DNA from: Candidatus Aegiribacteria sp.
Lineage (GTDB): Bacteria > Fermentibacterota > Fermentibacteria > Fermentibacterales > JCC-6
Direction: 5' to 3'
Length of the DNA stretch: 14,169 nt
Assembly (NCBI GenBank): GCA_030638185.1
Contig: DAOWFD010000015.1
Span: 1-14,169, forward strand
Part shown: one piece after another, positions 6,766 to 13,390 of the stretch
Numbering within the stretch: the stretch's first letter is position 1
Layout of the letters: the number at the start of each line of letters is the position of its first letter
Made by a program: the position numbers and the translations under genes
Notes under the pieces: generated by a model
The model's database searches: none
Told to the model about the DNA's origin: nothing
Seen by the model: only the letters and a program-made list of their open reading frames with translations

Positions 6766-6789
6766 GCTGAGCGTTTTAAAACAATATGA
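6766..6789 (+). repeat. Dispersed 24-base repeat, copy 1
   Basis: This segment (GCTGAGCGTT, then AAAACAATATGA) matches 13210-13233 at 21 of 24 bases in the same orientation, with weaker similarity extending about 13 bases to the left. It lies beside the AbiEi remnant. Confidence 0.45.
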
Positions 6790-6810
6790 CATCTTGAATT
6801 CGATATGTGA

Positions 6811-6969
6811 TTATTGCATAGTGTAGATAGATTGGAGTAATGCGACTCGTATCAGGGAAGTCTGCTGACTACCGGTTAATGAATCTTTGTTCACATCACC
6901 TGCAAGCAGTAACCCTGTGGTAAAAACAGGCGTATTCTTAACAATTCTAAGCAGTTCAACAAATTTCAT
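6811..6969 (-). pseudogene. N-terminal remnant of an AbiEi-type antitoxin
   Basis: A 52-codon frame starts at the ATG at 6969. It reads MKFVELLRIVKNTPVFTTGL and LLAGDVNKDSLTG, which fits the N-terminal winged helix of AbiEi/DUF6088-type antitoxins (VFTTG-x-L-x-x-G-x-x-x-x-x-x-LTRQLSRW). After LTG the expected recognition helix is lost. Another frame gives VSRL at that point, so a frameshift is likely, and the ORF soon ends at a TAA (6811-6813). AbiEi proteins are antitoxins and transcriptional autorepressors of type IV toxin-antitoxin pairs; no AbiEii nucleotidyltransferase is visible here. A different piece of a similar protein lies at 2882-3106 on the other strand. Direct repeats lie just upstream. 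Broken and probably non-functional. Confidence 0.6.
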
Positions 6970-6979
6970 AGCGTAAACA

Positions 6980-6999
6980 TAACATATTCGTTAACATAT
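6980..6999 (-). promoter_or_regulatory. Paired TAACATAT repeats upstream of the AbiEi remnant, possible operator
   Basis: TAACATAT occurs at 6980-6987 and 6992-6999, starting 12 bases apart, within 11 bases of the start codon of the antitoxin remnant. Antitoxins of this family are known to bind repeats in their own promoter, so these may be a relic operator; AT-richness alone could also explain them. Confidence 0.3.
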
Positions 7000-7108
7000 T
7001 GCAATGTAACTATGTTTTCTGCAATATCACGATTTGTGACCGCGTGACCCCGGGCGCATTCAGCTCTCGCGCCTTTCACAGTTCGCAGATGTGTGATACC
7101 TTAACTGC

Positions 7109-7240
7109 ATGAATAAGGAAATGGATCAGAGTGAGTTTGATGCTTTACGGAAGAAGAAACGGAAGAACAGGTTTGAGATTGTCAACCTGTCGGAAGACGA
7201 ATACAACGCTGGTGATTTCGGTGCCATGAAAGCGGTTTAA
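7109..7240 (+). CDS. Small basic ORF, 43 residues, unidentified
   Basis: The frame from the ATG at 7109 to the TAA at 7238-7240 reads MNKEMDQSEFDALRKKKRKN, then FEIVNLSEDEYNAGDFGAMK. It is charged and soluble, with a basic KKKRK patch and an acidic C-terminal part. No ribosome binding site is evident before the ATG and the frame closes a few codons upstream, so it may be a truncated gene or a spurious ORF. I do not recognise the family. A GC-rich patch (7040-7080) lies just upstream. Confidence 0.28.
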   Translation: MNKEMDQSEFDALRKKKRKNRFEIVNLSEDEYNAGDFGAMKAV

Positions 7241-7480
7241 TAATGAGAGAACTGATTGCGATATTATTCCCTGATATTAATGTTAAGATTCAATAAATAA
7301 AAGGAATTCTATATCTTGATTATGGATGATATCTTTTTAATATCAGGATATCTTATGGAGGCGGGATAAGTGTACTTCAAACACCAATGATATCCCAACT
7401 CATAGGTACAGAAGTATTTACATGAAGTGTGCGACTATTCATGCTGATTTGATGTTGTTAACGGAGTTACCTGGACTTAT
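7241..7480. other. Gap without an identifiable gene
   Basis: Only short frames occur (17 codons at 7243, 30 codons ending near the hairpin at 7481), none with family features. It includes several GATATC half-dyads around 7325-7360. Confidence 0.4.
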
Positions 7481-7508
7481 GGGGGATCCAACGGATACAG
7501 GATCCCCC
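7481..7508. terminator. Strong 9-bp hairpin after the SIMPL gene
   Basis: GGGGGATCC pairs perfectly with GGATCCCCC around a 10-base loop, 14 bases past the stop of the minus-strand SIMPL gene. No U tract follows, so it may be a factor-dependent end or an mRNA 3' stabiliser and not a classical intrinsic terminator. Confidence 0.5.
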
Positions 7509-7522
7509 GATTGAAAGATCTC

Positions 7523-8242
7523 TTATCTGAGTATCTCGAACGTCACGGATACACTTGAAGAAACCACGTAGGAACCGGGTGTGACTGAAGGTGCTGTAAC
7601 GGAATAGTCAAGCCCTCCACCGTAGTTGAGGTAAGGGTCGTAGTATGTGTAAGGATCGTAACCGTAATCGTATTCTGAGACATAGGTTGGTTCTCCGAGT
7701 TCGATACCCAGTTCATCGGCGATTACTTCAGCTCTTTGAATCGCGTCCTGAACTGCGTTGCGCCTGGCATCCTCCTTCATCTCAGAATTATCATCCACGA
7801 TGAAGACAACACTGTTGATCTGGTTGGCACCGGCAGTAACAACCGCAGCAAGTACTTCGCCGACGTTTTCGATGTCCTCGATGTCCGCCTGTATCATGTG
7901 AGTGATACTGTATTCCATCCTACCTGTGTACTCGTAGGTGTAGTCATCATACTCTTCCTGCGTCCACATGTTGTACGAAATTGTCTGCATCTCGTCACCG
8001 GCAACACCCATTCTCCTGGCGGCGGCCATGGAATCGTTAATGAGTTGTGCTGCTTCGCTTACGGCCTGGGCTGGATCCGTGAGAATCACGTTTACACCGA
8101 ACACGATTCGAGCCACATCCGGCTCGGCACTGGAGTATCCGATCCCCGTGACTGTTATCGAACTGTTGTTATTGTAATCCTGGGCTGCTGCTCCTCCCGA
8201 GAGAAGCACGACCAGTAAAATCGGAAACAGATATCTGAACAT
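7523..8242 (-). CDS. Exported SIMPL-domain (DUF541, YggE-like) protein, 239 residues
   Basis: A signal peptide (residues 1-20, ending GGAAA-Q) indicates export to the periplasm. The mature part opens with the family hallmark ITVTGIGYSSAEPDVARIVF, corresponding to the usual I-x-V-x-G-x-G-x-x-x-x-x-PD-x-A, and continues through helix-strand repeats (AVSEAAQLINDSMAAARRMG, VFIVDD, ARRNAVQDAIQRAEVIADEL). A tyrosine/glycine-rich insert (~191-219, YDYGYDPYTYYDPYLNYGGG) precedes the last strand SSSVSVTFEILR; loops of this kind occur at that place in the family. SIMPL proteins form periplasmic oligomers; YggE of E. coli is linked to oxidative stress tolerance, but a precise role is unknown. Length is normal for the family. 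A -10-like TATACT lies about 40 bases upstream and a strong hairpin follows the stop, so it is probably monocistronic. Confidence 0.93.
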   Translation of the reverse strand: MFRYLFPILLVVLLSGGAAAQDYNNNSSITVTGIGYSSAEPDVARIVFGVNVILTDPAQAVSEAAQLINDSMAAARRMGVAGDEMQTISYNMWTQEEYDDYTYEYTGRMEYSITHMIQADIEDIENVGEVLAAVVTAGANQINSVVFIVDDNSEMKEDARRNAVQDAIQRAEVIADELGIELGEPTYVSEYDYGYDPYTYYDPYLNYGGGLDYSVTAPSVTPGSYVVSSSVSVTFEILR

Positions 8243-8282
8243 ATGCAGGACTTCCTTTCAGTGAAGATGGTTTAACCTTACA

Positions 8283-8288
8283 AGTATA
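8283..8288 (-). promoter_or_regulatory. Candidate -10 box of the SIMPL gene
   Basis: TATACT on the minus strand about 40 bases before the ATG at 8242. The -35 region shows no clear match. Confidence 0.28.
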
Positions 8289-8419
8289 CACGGCAGGTGA
8301 GTGTATTGTTCCATTTCTGATTTCATTCATCACAGATTCCGGAACTGAACAGTAGGCATCGAAGCATTCCCTCATCATTCTTAATGATACCGGTGCAGGC
8401 TATGCCGGGCGGAATGCGT

Positions 8420-8563
8420 GAGCTTCTCCTCAATCAGTGAATGTACAACTGTAAGGAGTTCGGGAGCTTTCTGGATTTCATCTATGACAATTACAGTACC
8501 GGATGGAATGTTGTACTCTCTTGTCTGTATATTCAGTAGAGATTTTAAAGGGAGGTCCGGCAT
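8420..8563 (-). pseudogene. Walker-B fragment of an AAA_14-type ATPase
   Basis: The minus-strand frame reads LLNIQTREYNIPSGTVIVID, then EIQKAPELLTVVHSLIEEKL. IVIDEIQKAPELL is the Walker B segment of AAA_14 ATPases (usually FIDEIQ-x-x-P-x-x-L followed by V-x-x-L). The P-loop domain that should precede it is absent, because the plus-strand gene starts at 8562, and the sensor segment (LTGSS) that should follow is not found. The piece is therefore truncated at both ends. It is the complementary (N-terminal) half to the DUF4143 C-terminal pieces elsewhere in the window but shows no direct join to them. Confidence 0.7.
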
Positions 8564-9464
8564 GATACTGATGGCATGCGTACTTGCAAATGTACTTCTG
8601 GCTGAATGGGCCGATGATATGGTCTACATACATGAGTGGGGCGTAATAGAAATGGATGAGGCTTACCTTCAAGCCAGGGGCTGCCCGGACGGGTATATCG
8701 ACGAGTACGGGTACTTCCGGGATTATCCAATGGCCCAGGTTACCGCTCCGGTTGTGTATTTCTACGGAGCTGACTGCTCCGGTACTTTCAGTGTAAGTAT
8801 CCGCGACGGTTCCTTTACCCTGCTGCTGCCTTACCCGGACTCGCTTGCTCACGAGATTGACGCGGAGGTCTGTTATACCGCAGTCTGGGAGTATCTGACG
8901 ATTACCTCTTCCGAGCCATCAATTGCTGCAACCACGGAAGCAGCATACGTGACCACGGGACCGGAGTTTGAGAACTACTTCGACTGGGCTGTTCCTTTCT
9001 GGCGTATGGTTCCAGCAAATCATATTCGCTATCCATCTACAGGATACGATGATGTCTTCATCTATTACGAATCGGGAATGAGTAATCCGGAGATGTTCAT
9101 CGGGGAGTACTACAACCACGTCGGTGAAGCCCTGATCTTCTTTCCCGAGGATGGGGAGATGGTGTGCGTGAATGCCACTGTACCCCTTGAATCAGATGCA
9201 ATGGGAGAGACTCTTTCAGATTTGGAGATAATGGCTGTGCTGTACAGCTGGGGTGACGGAGCCATGCTTGCTGAGGAGATCGCTGCTCTCTGGAAGACAT
9301 GGAAACCGCTTCTTAGAACCAGATGCCAGCTTGAGAATCTTACCATGATGCTCTTCCCGCTGACAGATCGTCAGGAGAGCATTGTCAGCACCCTCAGTTT
9401 CGTGCCTGTGGAGAATTTCCCGGTTCAGTACGAAAGGCTTCTTCTGGGGCTGGGAACCATCTGA
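8562..9464 (+). CDS. Exported protein of unknown function, 300 residues
   Basis: The ATG at 8562 is chosen because GGGAGG lies six bases upstream and the protein then begins with a signal peptide (MILMACVLANVLLA, cut before EWADD). The frame is open further upstream (to 8418), but that part is the antisense of an ATPase remnant. The mature protein is acidic and aromatic-rich with predicted beta strands (APVVYFYGADCSGTFSVSI, FWRMVPANHIRYPSTGYDDV, VFIYYES, GEALIFFPEDGEMVCVNATV) and ends in a helical part (EEIAALWKTWKPLL). Several cysteines could form disulfides. It probably resides in the periplasm. The sequence resembles no family I can name. It is followed 16 bases later by a truncated HAD gene and then a lipoprotein on the same strand, suggesting an original operon. 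Confidence 0.8.
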   Translation: MILMACVLANVLLAEWADDMVYIHEWGVIEMDEAYLQARGCPDGYIDEYGYFRDYPMAQVTAPVVYFYGADCSGTFSVSIRDGSFTLLLPYPDSLAHEIDAEVCYTAVWEYLTITSSEPSIAATTEAAYVTTGPEFENYFDWAVPFWRMVPANHIRYPSTGYDDVFIYYESGMSNPEMFIGEYYNHVGEALIFFPEDGEMVCVNATVPLESDAMGETLSDLEIMAVLYSWGDGAMLAEEIAALWKTWKPLLRTRCQLENLTMMLFPLTDRQESIVSTLSFVPVENFPVQYERLLLGLGTI

Positions 9465-9480
9465 ATAATAGAGGTTCAGG

Positions 9481-9561
9481 ATGATGCGCGGGGTTTTTTT
9501 CGACCTGTATGGGACGCTTATTATTTACGGAGATATGATAAAGGCATGGACTGACGTCTAA
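9481..9561 (+). pseudogene. N-terminal stub of a HAD-superfamily hydrolase
   Basis: The frame starts at ATG 9481 with GAGG upstream and reads MMRGVFFDLYGTLIIYGDMI, then KAWTDV and a TAA. FFDLYGTL is motif I of HAD hydrolases (D-x-x-GT, nucleophile aspartate at residue 8). Only 26 codons remain; the cap and motifs II-IV are gone and the next bases encode something else. The intact start and binding site suggest an internal deletion removed the rest of the gene. Confidence 0.65.
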
Positions 9562-9665
9562 TGAAAAGGCTACTCGTTTTCGTCATCGGAATTCTGTATG
9601 ATCTGTCTGGAACAGTGTTTAAAGGAAGATTGTCGGAAGTGTACAGAACACACGGGGGAGCGTGA
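9561..9665 (+). CDS. Possible 34-residue ORF between the HAD stub and the lipoprotein gene
   Basis: An ATG at 9561 overlaps the stop of the HAD stub (TAATG), allowing translational coupling. The product begins MKRLLVFVIGILYDLSGTVF and ends in EVYRTHGGA. The hydrophobic start could be a short membrane or signal segment. It could equally be a chance frame over deletion debris, as its end merely supplies the ribosome binding site for the next gene. Confidence 0.25.
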   Translation: MKRLLVFVIGILYDLSGTVFKGRLSEVYRTHGGA

Positions 9666-9666
9666 G

Positions 9667-10203
9667 ATGAAAAAGACGAAAATGTTTTTGACAGCCGTGC
9701 TGTTTCTAGGCTCCCTAAGTGCCTGTTATGCCGAAGAAGAAGAGTACACACGTCAGGTTCTATTCGCGCCTGTGACCGACTCAACACTCAGTTCTGAGAG
9801 ATACTTTACCGAACTTGATCTGAATGGTGATGGAATAGATGAACTGATAATATCTGAGTCCGTGTCCCTCGGTGGAACCGGTGGTTTGATCTACCATCTG
9901 TACATCGGGATCGGACAGGATCGTTTCCTTTTTTTGGATAGTTTTCTTTCCGGGATCATGGCAGTCGAAATCCGGGGCGAGACGAAACAGATCTGGTCTT
10001 ATTCCCATTCATCAGCAGCTTCTGGTACGGTTCAATATTTCTATTTCGACTGCGAGGGTGCCTTCCAGCGCAGCCTATCCATTATGATTTACCCCGGGAT
10101 CGGAGGATCATTGGTGGATAAAATGATCTACCAGGCCATTTTCAGTGATGACAAGAGGCTCCAGTTCACGAAACTGGGAGCCTCCAATCCAATGGGCGAC
10201 TGA
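9667..10203 (+). CDS. Small lipoprotein with an EF-hand/VCBS-like calcium loop, 178 residues
   Basis: The ATG at 9667 has GGGGAG six bases upstream; an upstream in-frame start would bury the signal sequence. Residues 1-20 form a lipoprotein signal with lipobox LSAC (cysteine 20), so the protein should be anchored in the membrane. Near residue 51 it carries DLNGDGIDELII, the D-x-N-x-D-G-x-x-E loop shared by VCBS/FG-GAP-like repeats and dockerins, where it binds calcium. The rest is beta-rich (LIYHLYIGIGQDRFLFLDSF, VQYFYFDCEGAFQ), as in bacterial proteins that contain one such repeat as a metal-binding loop. It closes the co-directional run starting at 8562. The role is unknown. Confidence 0.8.
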   Translation: MKKTKMFLTAVLFLGSLSACYAEEEEYTRQVLFAPVTDSTLSSERYFTELDLNGDGIDELIISESVSLGGTGGLIYHLYIGIGQDRFLFLDSFLSGIMAVEIRGETKQIWSYSHSSAASGTVQYFYFDCEGAFQRSLSIMIYPGIGGSLVDKMIYQAIFSDDKRLQFTKLGASNPMGD

Positions 10204-10269
10204 GTGTGAGACTATATCTACTCTGAGAGAATTACTTAGACTACCGTAGAACGACAGAGTGAACGAAAT
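10204..10269. other. Short gap after the lipoprotein gene
   Basis: No hairpin with a T run is visible after the stop at 10203. Confidence 0.3.
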
Positions 10270-10440
10270 TCATGGATAGGAACCGGCGAATTTTCTCCTG
10301 AGCCGGAGTGCGATGAATCGGTCGGAAATGTAATATGTACTATCCCTCTGTTCTATCAGATCATTCGTAACAAGGTATTCCAGACCGTTCCCGGCACTGG
10401 ATGGATTCGATTCGGGTGGATGGCCCTGTAAGAATTGAGA
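10270..10440 (-). pseudogene. C-terminal remnant of an archaeal-type AAA ATPase
   Basis: A minus-strand frame, open from 10440 to a TGA at 10270-10272, contains GLEYLVTNDLIEQRDSTYYI and SDRFIALRLRRKF. This matches the winged-helix end of archaeal-type ATPases (COG1672/PF01637-like), where L-x-x-L-x-x-x-x-L-I-x-x-R-D precedes YYI-x-DP-x-x-x-x-WLRR. The upstream part of the gene is lost; an adjacent frame (REN, LLDHFRKGYPD) may be a shifted piece. It lies antisense to the region directly before the SGNH-like gene. Confidence 0.6.
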
Positions 10441-10512
10441 TCAGGATACCCTTTTCGGAAATGGTCCAGCAAGGGCTGGTTTTCGCGCAGGAATTTATTT
10501 AGTAACTACGAT

Positions 10513-11556
10513 ATGAATATATTTCAAAGAATCCTTTTACGACTGAGATGCTGTTCAGGTGTTCAGCCGAATGGCCATGTATACAGGTTTCTGATCAGGA
10601 TAGCCGTGTTCCTGATTGTGTATTTCTTCGTGATTAACCCTTTCCTGTTCTCATATTTCGATAACATTGTCATGAAGAACTCACTTATCAGACGAGCGCA
10701 TAGACAATTCGATAACCTTGATAGTCTTAATGTTCTTATACTGGGTGATTCACATTCGCAAGCTGCTGTAAATCCCGATTTCATCCCTGATGCATTCAAT
10801 TTCTCAGCGGACGGAGAAAGCTACATTCAGACTTTATACAAATCTGTCTCGATACTTGAACCGAATGAACTTGGAGTTGATGTTGTTATCGTACCCCTTG
10901 ATCTGCATTCCTTCTCCTCTTTTCGAACAGAAAGGGTTAATGATCCTCTGTACTGGCGCATATATATGGATTTCGGGGACCTTGCCGGAAGGGTGGGTTT
11001 TCTTACGACTTTTTCAATCTTCGTGGATTCGTGGATCATACCGTATGTGGGAAACCTTCAGCTGGCCGGCCTTGATCTTGATAAGCTTACTGGGAACCAG
11101 AGCATGCAAAAACTGTTCCTGGGCTTCCAGCCCATGAACTATTCCTTTGGAGCTATCTCACATACCGAGAGGGAAGCATATGCGCAGAGAATAGTCGCAC
11201 ATCACTTCGAGGGAAGCCAGGCCCTGGACGAGAGACTGCTGTTCTCTCTATTGGATATCGTTGATTTCTGTCTGAGCAATGATATTGAGGTTGTGCTGAT
11301 TTCCTATCCTGTCTCCGACGAGTATCTGAAGCAGGCGGAATGTATCATCTCGAGAGAAGAAATGGTCTATTCAATCAATAACAGACTCAATGAGAATGAT
11401 GTACACTACCTTGACTACTCCCGCCTCTTCAGCGGTTCAAGTAAGTTCTTCGCCGATTCCGATCATCTGAATACGATGGGAGCCAGAGTGCTGACCTGCA
11501 GACTCGCAGATGATTTGGAAAGACTGAATCTTACAGCTATTTCAGGTGATATGTAG
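10513..11556 (+). CDS. Membrane-anchored SGNH-hydrolase-like (AlgJ/DltD-type) protein paired with MBOAT, 347 residues
   Basis: One N-terminal membrane segment (~24-48, RFLIRIAVFLIVYFFVINPF) anchors an extracytoplasmic domain. Near residue 77 is LGDSHSQ, the block I GDS motif with serine 80, and near the C-terminus FADSDHLN gives the D315-x-x-H318 dyad, so the SGNH Ser/Asp/His set appears complete. Such proteins work with MBOAT partners to move acetyl groups onto cell-surface polysaccharides, as with AlgJ/AlgX and AlgI. Start choice: the frame is open back to a TTG at 10435, but that part is antisense to an ATPase remnant. The ATG at 10513 begins MNIFQRILLR, although no clear ribosome binding site precedes it. 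It converges with the MBOAT gene, with 11 bases between stops. Confidence 0.82.
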   Translation: MNIFQRILLRLRCCSGVQPNGHVYRFLIRIAVFLIVYFFVINPFLFSYFDNIVMKNSLIRRAHRQFDNLDSLNVLILGDSHSQAAVNPDFIPDAFNFSADGESYIQTLYKSVSILEPNELGVDVVIVPLDLHSFSSFRTERVNDPLYWRIYMDFGDLAGRVGFLTTFSIFVDSWIIPYVGNLQLAGLDLDKLTGNQSMQKLFLGFQPMNYSFGAISHTEREAYAQRIVAHHFEGSQALDERLLFSLLDIVDFCLSNDIEVVLISYPVSDEYLKQAECIISREEMVYSINNRLNENDVHYLDYSRLFSGSSKFFADSDHLNTMGARVLTCRLADDLERLNLTAISGDM

Positions 11557-11567
11557 AGTTGAGTAAC

Positions 11568-13001
11568 TCAGAACTGGGCATATATGAAATTGCTGCTCTT
11601 ATTCGCTCCGAAAACCAGAATTGCAACAACGCAGAGATAGTAGATTGACCATCTCGCTACCACGGGTAGTTGTCCTATCTGCAGTATGTACTTCTTTTCT
11701 CGCTGAATCCATTCAAACAGCAACAGTATTCCTGAAACTATCAGCATCAGTACAAACTGCGAGAATGGTATTTCCGGAATGTATGGATTAGAGAATATTC
11801 TGGCGATGTAGCTGAAAGCGTCTCCAATTGTCCGGCTCTTAAAGAAAATCCATGCCGGCAGCAGCATCAGGAACGTACCCAGCATAGCTCCCGCTTCACG
11901 GAGCGAAGGGAGTTTTCTTCCCTTTCCGGCTGTACCAATGTATCTCCTGGTGCGGGTCAGGATCATGGGCAGGTAGTACAGTCCGATAAGAGTACCCCAT
12001 GCCACGAACGTCCAGTTGTGTCCATGCCAGAGGCCGCAGATAGAGAAAGTGATGATGATGTTCCTTGCCTTCTTCCATTTTGAAGGCTTTCTTCCGCAGA
12101 GGGGAACATAGAGATAGTCCCGGAACCAGGTTGAAAGGGATATGTGCCACCTTCTCCAGAACTCCGCGATATCCCTGGAGAAATAGGGGTAGTTGAAATT
12201 CCTCATTACTTTGAAGCCAAGTAACCTTGCAGTACCTATGGCTATATCCGAATAACCGGAAAAATCGCAGTAGATCTGAATGGCAAAGAAGAAGGCTCCA
12301 ATGATCAGGGTCAGCCCATCATATTGCCAGTACTTCTCAAAAATGGAATCAGTATATGGAATCAGGTTATCCGCAATAACCATCTTTTTGACAAAACCAT
12401 TCAGAATTTGTCGAATTCCATCTCTGGCTTCCGGATCGCTGAATACTCTTTTCTTCAGAAACTGTGGTAGTAAGTTGCAGGCTCTGTCTATCGGCCCCGC
12501 TATCATTGTCGGGAAGAAACTCACAAACGCGAAGAAAGCGACTACATCCTTAGTTGGTTCCATCTCCCTGCGGTATATGTCAACTGTGTAAGTAATGACT
12601 TTGAAAGTGTAAAAGCTTATTCCCAGTGGCAGTATGAGCTGTAGAGTACTCATACTGCTATTAATACCTATGCTTTTTAGGAGTTCACTGAAAGATGTAA
12701 TAAAGAAGTTGTAGTACTTGAAAAAACCCAGAATCCCGAGGTTGATGACCAGGCTTACAATCAGGAGCGTTTTTCTTCTGGATTGATCCTCTGTCTTTGC
12801 TATCCAGAGGCCTGAAAGATAGCAAACGATAGAACTGATTATTACCAGTGAGAGGAAGCGGTAATCCCAGTAAGCGTAAAAAGAATAGCTTGCGACTATC
12901 AGGAAGAAGTTATGAAGCCGAAGGGGGCCTTTCTGAAGTATCCAGTACAGGATGAACACAATTGGTAGGAATACTCCAAAGGCTATGGAATTGAAAAGCA
13001 A
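11568..13001 (-). CDS. MBOAT-family membrane O-acyltransferase (AlgI/DltB/PatA-like), 477 residues
   Basis: This polytopic membrane protein carries the full MBOAT signature: FNSIAFGVFLPIVFILYW at the start, SFYTFKVITYTVDIYR (~129-144), the acceptor-channel motif FWRRWHISLSTWFRDYLYVP (281-300), and ICGLWHGHNW (321-330) with the expected catalytic histidine 326. FSGYSDIAIG (~248-256) is also conserved. MBOAT proteins of this group pass an acyl group, usually acetate, across the membrane onto a polysaccharide or peptidoglycan acceptor; the substrate here is unknown. The start is a TTG at 13001 with GGAGG nine bases upstream. Length is typical. A fair promoter lies at 13044-13071. A 5-bp hairpin (11556-11569) spans both convergent stops. 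The partner is the SGNH-like gene on the other strand, an inverted arrangement of the usual operon. Confidence 0.95.
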   Translation of the reverse strand: MLFNSIAFGVFLPIVFILYWILQKGPLRLHNFFLIVASYSFYAYWDYRFLSLVIISSIVCYLSGLWIAKTEDQSRRKTLLIVSLVINLGILGFFKYYNFFITSFSELLKSIGINSSMSTLQLILPLGISFYTFKVITYTVDIYRREMEPTKDVVAFFAFVSFFPTMIAGPIDRACNLLPQFLKKRVFSDPEARDGIRQILNGFVKKMVIADNLIPYTDSIFEKYWQYDGLTLIIGAFFFAIQIYCDFSGYSDIAIGTARLLGFKVMRNFNYPYFSRDIAEFWRRWHISLSTWFRDYLYVPLCGRKPSKWKKARNIIITFSICGLWHGHNWTFVAWGTLIGLYYLPMILTRTRRYIGTAGKGRKLPSLREAGAMLGTFLMLLPAWIFFKSRTIGDAFSYIARIFSNPYIPEIPFSQFVLMLIVSGILLLFEWIQREKKYILQIGQLPVVARWSIYYLCVVAILVFGANKSSNFIYAQF

Positions 13002-13043
13002 TCTGTAATACCTCCAGGTCAGGCTTCTCTGTGAATTATCTCA

Positions 13044-13071
13044 ATACTAACGAAATGTACTGGCGTATCAA
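13044..13071 (-). promoter_or_regulatory. Candidate promoter of the MBOAT gene
   Basis: On the minus strand TTGATA (13066-13071) and TAGTAT (13044-13049) are 16 bases apart, about 42 bases upstream of the TTG start. Each box has four or five consensus matches. Confidence 0.38.
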
Positions 13072-13209
13072 TGTCCCTGGATAAAGCAGTTGTTTAAATC
13101 GCGTGATGAAAATCTGACCAATTACTCCTGTTTGTACTGCTGCATTTACTCACGTTACCGAGCAACGGTCATGCCTTCCCGCCTAAGACTCGACATCCCG
13201 GTAAGTTAA

Positions 13210-13233
13210 GCTGAGCGTTCAAAAGCAATATGA
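13210..13233 (+). repeat. Dispersed 24-base repeat, copy 2
   Basis: Matches 6766-6789 at 21 of 24 bases in the same orientation. It ends 10 bases before the DUF4143 remnant. Confidence 0.45.
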
Positions 13234-13243
13234 AGCTATCAAG

Positions 13244-13371
13244 AAGGTCGAAGCGTCCATCGGGCATTATTCATTCAGAAGTTAAATCAGGGTGGGTGAC
13301 CCAATCCAAAAGCTTGAATGAATTTGCGGAACGCTTCCAACCCCAACAGAGTATCATACTGAGTGCTAAAA
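13244..13371 (+). pseudogene. Internal fragment of a DUF4143 ATPase gene, second copy
   Basis: This stretch repeats 2574-2730: AAGGTCGAA, then CCATCGG-x-CATTATT, then GAAGT-x-AAATCAGG and the bases coding KSGWVTQSKSLN and PQQSIILSAK. About 80 of 92 bases agree in the longest block by hand alignment. Against the first copy, about 29 bases after AAGGTCGAA are replaced by 4, a net loss of about 25 that shifts the frame. Both flanks of the homologous gene are missing. The piece ends just before the 3' end of the opposite-strand DUF4143 gene. Confidence 0.72.
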
Positions 13372-13390
13372 CGGTTTCATGGCTATCACT

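Larger units (their letters stand above)
6501..6810. other. Upstream region of the secreted-protein gene; holds a -10 box and part of a dispersed repeat, no convincing gene
   Basis: A minus-strand TATAAT at 6541-6546, about 40 bases before the ATG at 6500, is the likely -10 box of the secreted-protein gene. An open minus frame of 89 codons (6523-6792) lacks a ribosome binding site; only its end (RTEFPALLSILVEEIRKIRE) looks protein-like, so it is not called as a gene. Its first codons fall in a 24-base segment repeated at 13210-13233. Confidence 0.35.

Noticed and set aside
6523..6792. 89-codon minus-strand open frame
   Set aside because: No ribosome binding site, atypical first half that falls in a dispersed repeat, and no family; it also covers the promoter of the next gene.
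7736..8218. 160-codon plus-strand open frame
   Set aside because: It is antisense to the clear SIMPL gene, with no ribosome binding site and no family features.
8418..8561. Upstream extension of the exported-protein gene to 8418
   Set aside because: The extra 48 codons are antisense of a Walker-B fragment and would place the signal peptide internally; the ATG at 8562 has the binding site.
10435..10512. TTG start for the SGNH-like protein
   Set aside because: The extra 26 codons read like antisense of the ATPase remnant and no binding site precedes the TTG.
12280..12591. 103-codon plus-strand open frame
   Set aside because: Antisense of conserved MBOAT transmembrane and catalytic regions.
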